DNA of 64,000 nt from Paragordius varius (lineage: Eukaryota > Nematomorpha): assembly GCA_964247055.1 (NCBI GenBank), contig OZ176052.1, forward strand, positions 5,084,001-5,148,000, written 5' to 3'. Positions 25,001 through 34,446 of this stretch are shown piece after piece; the first letter of the stretch is position 1; each line of letters opens with the position of its first letter. The notes beneath the pieces were generated by a model. That model worked only from the letters and a program-made list of their open reading frames with translations. It had not been told where the DNA came from and did no database searches. The position numbers and the translations under genes are program-made.

Positions 25001-28000
25001 TTAAAATAAACGCGAAAATTCCGACATATTGTAATAATTTTAAATATATGCTAAATTTTGATATCGTATAAATATATTTTTAAAAAAATGCATACTTACA
25101 AAATTTATTTTTTAGCAAATTTTTGTTGAAGCGTACTTCATATTATTTTCAGCATTATGGAAACGATATAAACAGTTGAGATGTTATACCATTTATATAT
25201 TTCGATAATACTACACATTCTATCAGGATTTTGATCAAAATATTCGTTCGTTTTCAAATTGTTAAATAAAAATTGTGTTTTTTACAAAAATTTACTAAAA
25301 ATTGTAAGTAATCAAACCTTTAAATTAAAATTCGCAATTTATAGTAATGTTCAATATCATCGTTTAGAAATTATTACATCATGAAGTTGTACGCTTCAAC
25401 AAAATCTCTTAAATTTGTTTATGCAAAAAATAAGAAACTAATAAAAATTAAAGTTAAGAAAAAAATAAAAAATATCATACCTCCCACCTAATAAGTATAC
25501 AAAACGTAAAAACCCTTAACTTTTTGATACGAAAAAAATTATTTCGAAATCATTTTCCATAAATAATAAATTTTATATAATATGTTATGGAAACAAAAAA
25601 TTTCATATAATTTTCCGTTAGATAATTATAACAAAAAATAAACTTTCTAAACTTGATCAATCATTTATTTAAAAATCATAAATTAATTTTGTTAATTTTA
25701 AATTTTAAGGCACCTCTTTTTGCGAAAGCCCTGATTGAAAGAGCCATTAGCCAGAATCTTAAGGTGTGGAGTCCAAGATTTATAGTTTCGCCACTGCGCG
25801 AAAGGCTGCAATCCTAATTTTATGTATGATTCGAGCAAAATATAATATATTTTTTTACCGCAAAATGAACCATTTCTTAACAAATTATGGGGTTATTTAT
25901 ACAGAGGGTACTATATTAAATTCTAAGTTATTTCTTTTTTATAAAATAAAAAAATTATTTTTTTTAATTTCAAAAAGCAGTACAAAAGTGGGCGCAGCAG
26001 GCGCAGTTTTTTCCTGAAAACCCAGTACTGTACTGCGAAATACAGCCTATCTGGTCACATTAGCATATATATAAAATAATATTACGTAATATTTCTTTAT
26101 TTGCAATTGTATCTAAAGCAAAATAATGTGAGGATGCCAGTTCATACTTTTTTTAGGGTAAAATATACCATTTATAACTCAAATTTACCCTTAAACAATT
26201 CAAATTCACTCTAGCATTCTAATATTAAATATATTACCTATTTTTTTAAAATATGAAATTTCATTTAATATTAACAGCATACTGAAAAAATAATAGACAA
26301 TGTCATAAAGAAATATTTCATATATGAGCTACTAGGGTGCTGACTAAGTCATGACCCAATGACTATTTATTTTTTGACCATGGTCATTTAAAATAACAGC
26401 TGTTTTTTGAAAAATTGCTGGTAAATTTGATATATTGTTTTTTGATATATTTTTTAAAAAATACAAATTAAATATTGAAATTTGCTTATTTAAAAATAAA
26501 AAATTGTGAAACATGCATCCTTATAAAATTATCATTTAAGCATATCCAGTCATTTCGAAAAACAAAACAATCAAGCACTTTGCAAAAAAATATTTTATAT
26601 GTGTGAACCAATAAAATGAAACATTTTATAATTGGATATTTCAATGATGAGGTAAAATTTTATTTGAAAAATCCAGTATTAAAAGCTATGTATTTGAAGA
26701 TTTAGTAAGCCACAAACAGTGGCAAAATTTAAATTTATGATTAAATTTGATTGAATATATTCGTAAATAATAGATATTAAAAAGTATAATACAAACTTTT
26801 AAGAAAAAACATGACATTAATATTGAAACGCAAGTGTTGTTTGAACATTATTTTCGCAATCCAATATCAAATGGTATTTAATTAGGTAAAAAGTGGTCAT
26901 GACCCTGACTGGGTCTGACCGGACTTTGAAAAAGCAGTCAAATGCACAACCCTATGAGCTACATAAGCCTGAAGACCCATAATTTATTTTAGGACAAATT
27001 TGAATTGTTTAAGGGTGAACTTGAATTGTTCGAGGGTAATTTTTAATTGTTTAAGGGTTAATTTGAAGTGTAAATAATATAAATATATATATCTTTTGAA
27101 TGTAGATTATGGTATCTTTGGACTTTTTACTATCAACCGCTAGCATACTAAACCTATGTCTCATAGCCATCGAACAATACATAGAAGTTACAAAGCCATG
27201 GATCAAACTATCATTTTCACGTAACGTTCGGATAGCAACCTATTTATCAATCCTGTTAGTTTGGATTGTTTCTATCGTTATATCGTGGGGCGTTATACAA
27301 CTTAGTGATAATCTCATAAGCCCATCTGAAACTTCTAATCCAGGAGGCGACAGAAACACCAGAAATTTACTTAAAACCACAACGGTAAACACCAAAATAC
27401 TTTATTTGATAGGACCCAGAAAAACGTCTCCTTTGCCCAATACTTTTTCACATTTATTAGTATCTTTATATCCTACATCACATTCATCATACACCAATGA
27501 AAGGCTGAAAAGGAGCCCACTCTTGTTCGATAATTATTACGTTGAAGCCTTTAAAACGACACTCGCAAACTCAAAAACTACAACCAAATATAATTGGCAA
27601 TATCTTATGGACCGGTTGGCAAGAACAGAAAAAGCTACATTGGTAACACCTGTATCAGAAATATTGGTAAAAATATATTTTTTATACACAAATATTATTG
27701 TATTTTATGTAAATTAATATGCATACAATTGATATACAAATGCTTAAAAGCAGATTACGAGAATAATATTATGAACCTATTACAGACATTTGGCATTATA
27801 TATAATGCAAAATATATATTAGAAAAAAAATCTTATTGTCGCCAACTTTTTTCCAGATTTCTGTTGAACTCACTTAAGAAACTGACACATAAATACTATA
27901 ATTTGATTGAAAAATTATATTTAACAGTGAATCGCTTTTAATCACATTTTGACAGTTAATTTTATATATTTGGTATGTTAAATTGGCTTATTGTTTTAAT

Positions 28001-31000
28001 TGGATTTGAAAACTATCTCAACGTCCCGAAACATACTATAAAAACATATTTATTTTTGGACTCTTTTTTGCCAAAAACACCATTCTTATAATGTGTCTGA
28101 ATAAGGAGGCAAAAAACGACTCAATCATGATCGGCGCATTATAAAGATAATAAAAAATCCATATTGAATTCGAATGGTATCTCGGATTGTATAAATGCTA
28201 GATTTACTTTTACTATTTTATGGATAATTCATTTGTTAATAATTATTCACATACCCCAAAGAAAAAATTGAAAATAAATTAATATTGGTTTTTATGATGA
28301 TCAAAAGTGTAAAATCAATAATTTGGAGCTAGTTTCACAAATGTACGCTTTGATAAAAGAAAGTGGGTATTATTTTGCCTTGAATATAACTTTCAATTAA
28401 TCTACCAATCAAATAAAACTGTTATTCAATAGATATTTGGATATCTATGTAGTCAAATGAATAGGACAAGGGCCATAGTTTACAATAATCTTATTTTTTT
28501 CCATACAGTAAACAATAAAATTATACGACAAAACTTGAAAACAAAATGAAAAATATTTTTTTTAAAATACAACTATGTTTTTGAAATTATGATTATTTAA
28601 AAATGCTTATCATTTTTGGAGAGAATTGAGTTTAAATATCGGAATTAAGGTTGTGAAAAAGTATGGTTGCCTTTTAAAAAGATATATTTAACTTTTAGTT
28701 TTTACGTTTTATCTGTTTTCATAAACTAGACTCCATTAACGCTCAACACAACGCCACTAAGTAATCCATATTCAACCTATAGTCCTACACTGTCAACTTT
28801 AACAAACGAAAAAATGGGTAAGAATGCAAGTACCGAACAATGTAATTATTTATCACATATATCACCGGGATTTGCATTGTGGACAACTCTGTTGACGTTT
28901 GTTGTACCATTACTTACTATTTATTTTGCCTACTATCACATATTCAAAATAGTTCGAGAACGAGCTAAAAAAGCCAAACAAAACATTGAAAGATATAACA
29001 AAGCCATCAGTCAAGGCGCAAAGGTATTTATTTTACTAGGCGACTAATAAGTTTTATTTTGTGTTATTTGAAATTTTTTGCAATGTTTTTGAGAAATTTA
29101 GGTATTAAGATAAAAAATGCGAAATTTGAAGAGATGAGTGATTAAAGCGTGTTTAAAATTTAAGAGGGGTATTGATTTTTAAATGGTGTATTTATTGACT
29201 GGAATGTTATTTGTTTTCATTGCAGTAAGATCGAGAGCGTTTTTCACAATTAGTATATTTTCAAAACTAATGGATGAAAATAGTTCAAACCTTGTCATGG
29301 GAATGAATGTCTAAAAAAGATCACGAAAAGTTTTTTTCTTTAAACATTTATTGTTTAGGTCACTCAAAACACCCATTTTTAATTTTTTGTTTTACCATCT
29401 CATCAATTTGTTTATTTTCGTTAAAAGGCGTATAATTTTCATATTTCAAAGACTAGAAATTAAGTTTATATTCTTGTTTTTTTATAACCATTATATAATA
29501 AATTTACAGTTATGACTATGCATTTTAGTATCCACTAGTTAAAATTATTTTGATGATTTTTATGAAGGAAACCAAAATCTTTTTCATTTTTTTTTACCTA
29601 TACTAATGTAACCCTAATAATTATATTAAAATAATTTGTGATTTTTAAATTCGTTTACCTAAAATTTTTGATTTATTTATTGTTAAAAATTTTGACCATA
29701 TAAAGTCAATTAACTTTTAGATCAGATTGAATTGAGTAAAGTACCATTTGAAAGATTCAGTCCATCGCGCTCTTTCTAATGATGTAAAATACATGGCTAT
29801 GCATATTTAATAATTTAAATTTTGAAAATTTCTAATGTCAAATTGGAGCCAAAAACATTCGAAATTCTAATAAAAAATTCTAAGGTGTTAGACTAATTTT
29901 TTTTCAATACTTTTATGTTTCTTATTAAATAAATTTTAAATTTACAAAAATGGCACTTAAAAAAGTCAAAAAATGTTATATACCTAATAGCACCAACAAG
30001 AATGTATTCATATTAGGATTCATAAATATATTATATGATTAGCCACTAGTTCAACAAATTTAATTTTATACGTTTCTTATTCACTTAAACAGCCAAATGA
30101 TAAGCTTCAGTTGGAATTAATTCCATTGGATAAATCCGAAATGGAATCCGAAACATCAATCATCTTACATTCTTCTATGGGATTACAACAACAACGGCCC
30201 TTAAATGATAGCAGTGAAGATTTTAATAAAGAATTGAAATTCAAGACGAAACATGCAAAAGCCACAATGGACAAAAACGTACCTCATGAAAAATCTAAAG
30301 GTTATTATGCCTTGATATCAAAATCTGCCCCAATCTCCATGATGCCAAAGTTAAGTAATGTAGCACAATCATCCTCCCTACAAAGTCCGGACTCATTTTC
30401 ACCAGATGATCAAACCTCTCCAATTATTTCTGTAAATGATAACTCATCATCACCTGCATCAATAGGTATATCTTTGAACCCGCCCAATCATGAAACACAA
30501 TCGAACTGTAATAACAAATTTTTCAATAATGATGATAAAACCAAGAAAAATGGAATAAATAACGCTCAAAATATTGTCGATACCAAATCCAAATATAGTA
30601 TTGGACGGGCATTAAATAAAACCTCACAATCTTTGAGACAGTATACAGACAAATTGGATAAAGGTAAGTAAAAATTGTAATATTACTCATTTTTCAAGAT
30701 ACTTATTCAAATAAATTATTTATAGAAAAGATAATGCGATAATAAATAATTATATCTAATACTTATATTACATTAAAGATTTAACCGTTAAATTTTTTTC
30801 TGCCCGAAAAATTGATTACTGCCTAACACCTTATTTGTGGATTTAATATAAATTAAACCATGATGTAACCAAATATCAGCATAATTAAGCTATTTAAATT
30901 CCATTAGTTTTGTTAGTTGAAATCAATAAGATAATTTAAAATAGGATGAAGTTTATTCGAATGTTATCTAATTTTCATGCTTTTTAAAATATGGTTTTTT

Positions 31001-33180
31001 TGCTTAACATTGTTTAACGACCTTTTTTTGGATTTTGATACCAAAATTCTTTTTTGGTCAATATAGTTAATGAATGTAGATTTTATCTTTTATTGCGTGA
31101 ACGAATTCATGTACGACTATGCGGATCAAACCTAACCGTACAGATTTCCAAAAAAACACTCAACTCTGGGCAGTCTATACTCTTTTAAAAAAATAAATTA
31201 TTTTAAGTAAAGATAATTGTTTATTAGGTAAGGAATATTTTCAGCTTAAACCCACCTCTACCAGAACTTTATTCAAACAAATGAATCATCAAAAGCAAAC
31301 CAAATTTATATTATTTCCCCGGAAGCCTGAATCATGGCTTAATTTGAAACAAGTCTTAACAGAAAAGCGAAATTTAGCACATGAAAATTCTGTTATCACT
31401 ACAAACCAAAATACAAATAAAAAAGTTAAACAATATCCAATTGTTAAATCAACAACTCCAAATGATCAAGATAAAAAAGGTTAATAAAATATGCAATCTC
31501 ATTACTATATTTCATAACTTTTACTGTATTTTGTGAAAAAATACTGCATAATGGTAACATTATTTTTGAAATATTTGTCATTTTTAATATAACATTTGAT
31601 TTAACATTAATGAGAACCGCATTACTTAGTATAATATTCTTAGTAAACTCGGTAATATATTTTTTGTGCCATGATAGATAATACCAAAAATAATGGGACA
31701 AAAAATATTGAACAACCATCCTTGGATAGCAACAATAACTCCAACATTAAAAGTCAAACATCCGTAGTCACTTTATATAATGGTAATAACAGTAGTAATA
31801 TCAACAAGTCAGCTTCGTCATCTTATTTTTCCAAATTTTATAACAAAAAAAAATTGGCGGCATCTAATCCATTGTTGAGAAAATCGACCCTTAAAAACGT
31901 TAAACGTCGAAGCGATAAGGAACGCAAAGCTATAAACATGTTAGGTAATTTACAAAAACTTTTTTTTATATTACCTCCCCTATTTAGGGCATTTTGAATA
32001 TAATTTTATAAATAAAAGAGGTGATTGATTATTATATTACTATAGGCTTATTATTTATAAGGACTATTTTAATTATTACGGAGGGAGGAATTATCGTTGT
32101 TAGGAATTATAATTTCGTTCAAATTAGTAAATATTTGATATAACAGTGTTTCAAATAATGGGTCCCGACCTTTTACACAAAAAATATGGTGTGGAATGCA
32201 AAAATACTTTTGAGAAATATAAAAAAGCTAAAATAATTGACGGCGCCATCGATTTTATAATTAAAATTTAAAGCGTTTTGGGATTTTTTTTAAAATCTGT
32301 TATAATTTTTATTAAAAGTGTTGCAACAGTAAAAATTGATTCCCCCATGCAAATAACCAATCAATTGCAAAAATATTGCTGAACACATGAATATATATCC
32401 ATAATAATTTTTAACCTAACATGTAATTTATTGCAACAAAATTTTAAAATTTTAAATAATTTTTTCTAATTTTTATACGGAGTGTTAATGAAAAAAAATA
32501 TTAATAATATTTTTATTTTAAATCCTCATAATCCAATTAAATATAATACCTAAACATGCGATGGCATGTTAAAATTTCCAAAGTAAAACGCTTTAAAAGA
32601 AATATAATTTATTGGGGCTATTTTAAGTGTTTTCAAACATAAATGTATATTATCTTAAATATATTATAGGATTTTAACGCTTCAATATTATTGATAAAAT
32701 TTATGGTCATACTTTGATACATTGTTATTTACTTTTTTTATGGCGTTCGATCTCAAATATTCGATTTATATGAAACCGTATCATTTTTCTTAAACTTACA
32801 AACGTACGGATTTCAAAATACAACTCATTATGATATAATAAAAATTAATTATTTGATGCAATATTTCATAGGGATCATCATTGGAACATTTAGTATATGT
32901 TGGATACCTTACTTTACAATGTATGTCATTGATCCCTATTGTAATCATTGCATGCCGATCAAGTTATTTACATTTGCAACTTGGCTCGGATATCTAAATT
33001 CATGTTTAAATCCTCTCATCTATGCAATCTATAATTTGCAGTTTAGGACTGCTTTTAAGGAAATTCTCTGCCTAAAAGTATATTTTAATTATGTTAAAAC
33101 TTACCCATTGTTTTAAATTTTGAAATAGTTAATAAAATTTTTTTTCATATTTTCCAACATATTTATAGGGCAAATCCTAA
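22015..33180 (+). CDS. Aminergic-like rhodopsin-family GPCR, 8 exons, 802 aa, EQY instead of DRY
   Basis: Seven-transmembrane receptor at the cell surface. Exons: 22015-22260, 27106-27666, 28730-29023, 30093-30663, 31228-31479, 31678-31944, 32872-33077, 33169-33180 (2409 nt, one frame). Visible: GN in TM1; LSLAFADLLLS in TM2; C81 before TM3; SLDFLLSTASILNLC in TM3 with D88 as the amine counter-ion; W in TM4; P329 in TM5; CWIPYF in TM6; WLGYLNSCLNPLIY in TM7. TM3, TM5 and TM6-7 resemble histamine H2, octopamine and dopamine receptors, but the ligand cannot be assigned. The DRY motif reads E105-Q106-Y107, losing the near-invariant Arg. The second extracellular loop is about 165 residues, with two N-glycosylation sequons. 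The third cytoplasmic loop is about 395 residues, Ser/Asn-rich. The extracellular N-terminus is about eight residues and the tail after TM7 is short (CLKGKS). The first ATG after an in-frame stop was taken as start; an upstream exon is possible. Confidence 0.9.
22548..22800 (+). repeat. 131-bp tandem duplication in GPCR intron 1
   Basis: The segment starting acatcttatacatcacaaat at 22,548 is repeated from 22,679 to about 22,800 with a few substitutions and one short deletion near its end (gaacc missing). It is a simple local duplication, non-coding. Confidence 0.8.
24781..26062. mobile_element. Non-autonomous DNA transposon, 1282 bp, perfect 8-bp target duplication
   Basis: Both ends begin TAATGTGACCAGATA in inverted orientation, and a CGCAGTACA block follows further in on each side. 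GCATATAT flanks it exactly (24,773-24,780 and 26,063-26,070). An 8-bp duplication suggests the hAT superfamily. The interior has no recognisable transposase and contains the CTGATAGGAAAATATCAGG motif of the foldback family at 24,908-24,926, so it is composite or related to that family. It lies in GPCR intron 1. Confidence 0.75.
26150..27065. repeat. AAGGGTAAA inverted-repeat element split by a hAT insertion
   Basis: The left arm (26,150-26,215) carries ACCCTTAAACAATTCAAATT. The right arm (26,980-27,065) carries its complement as roughly 23-bp tandem units (AATTGTTTAAGGGTgaactt and variants). Between them sits a 622-bp hAT element. Without it the host repeat would be about 290 bp. It ends about 40 bp before GPCR exon 2. 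Confidence 0.6.
26333..26954. mobile_element. Non-autonomous hAT element, 622 bp, perfect 8-bp target duplication
   Basis: Flanked exactly by TGAGCTAC at 26,325-26,332 and 26,955-26,962. The ends are TAGGGTGCTGACTAAGTC on the left and, read inward from the right, TAGGGTTGTGCATTTGACTG, which fit hAT ends (TAGGG-TGTGCA). There is no transposase frame. A related piece at about 36,750-36,995 shares the last 200 bp, including the GGTCTGACCGGACTTT segment. It lies in GPCR intron 1. Confidence 0.85.
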
Positions 33181-33279
33181 AAGCTTATTACCAACACACA
33201 AATAATTGTCTTAGAGACTATTGTTTCTACAAAGGATAATTAGTAATTAGTAATTTACTCGGAAAAAATTGACCATTAA

Positions 33280-33285
33280 AATAAA
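33280..33285 (+). terminator. Candidate poly(A) signal of the GPCR gene
   Basis: AATAAA 100 nt after the GPCR stop codon, inside the 149-bp gap before the convergent galactosyltransferase gene. Position is reasonable; the hexamer alone is weak evidence in AT-rich DNA. Confidence 0.45.
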
Positions 33286-33300
33286 TTTTGTTTTGCATAA

Positions 33301-33306
33301 TTTATT
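33301..33306 (-). terminator. Candidate poly(A) signal of the galactosyltransferase gene
   Basis: TTTATT on the plus strand, that is AATAAA on the minus strand, 24 nt after the galactosyltransferase stop. Cleavage 10-30 nt further would put the 3' end past the GPCR's own signal. Confidence 0.45.
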
Positions 33307-33329
33307 GAAAACTATGATTAATGTTCTTT

Positions 33330-34396
33330 CTATCTATATTTTATACGAGTGTGTTGTTCAATCGTTTTTCGCCACAACTTGTAAAATGTTAAGTGCCCAT
33401 CTTCAGAATAAGTAAAGATGTGTTTTAAAGGCTCTGGTGCTCCATTTAACATCCATTCAAGCGATTTAAATGAGTCATACAAATTGAACAGATCATTGAC
33501 TTCCATGTGTTTAACATTTAAACGCTTAGCCAATATACCAGTAACATAGACATCATCAATCCAAAAGTATTTATCACCAATGGATGATTGATAAAATCTT
33601 TGTGCAAGTTTGGTTGTCGTAATATAGGCCCTGCCCGAACAGTACGGTGGATACATATTGTTTTCAAATTCAGATTTATCTACCAACCATTTTGCATTTT
33701 TATCATTTTCATCGCTAACAGCCGGGGATGATGGAAACAAATAGCACATTAATAAGTCATGTGGTGGGTGATTTTGTTCGCCTTTATTTGTCGTCACCTC
33801 AAAACTTTCGTTTGTTGTTGAAGAATCATTTTTTTCTCCGTCCTCTTCGAATTCATCTTCTAAGAATTCAATTAGCTGAAACATGTCCACAAACATGTCA
33901 TCATCCACTTTCAAAATGTATCGGGCCTGTGAACATTTTTCTGCTGCCCATTTTTTGCCCATAATGTTTTTGTAGGTTAGATTTCGATACGCATCAATAA
34001 AGTTCCCTTGTATGATGTCACCATACATATAATTCTCAGCTTCGATTTTGTTCTGAATGTCGGGTAAATATTGTTTCTATAACGATCAATATATATAGAT
34101 AAGGGATATTGCAAAATAAACGGTTTTTTTCTCAAAATTTGCAATTACTTTTTTTGGATCATAAACTAATCCAAGTAAAAAGGCTAATTTCACATTTATG
34201 TGTTTAAAGGCCATTGGCGAAGCCCATGTCGATCTAATAGCTTGACGTTCCTTAAAGTGCTTAGGTGCAGTGTGAACAATAACAACCATATAAATATCCT
34301 TGGAGCCACATATTTCACTTTCAATGGAGTAGGCAAAATCATTCAAATCAATTAGTTTATCATTGCCAATTTTGTTTTGGTTGCCGCGATAATGTC

Positions 34397-34446
<50 letters not shown>

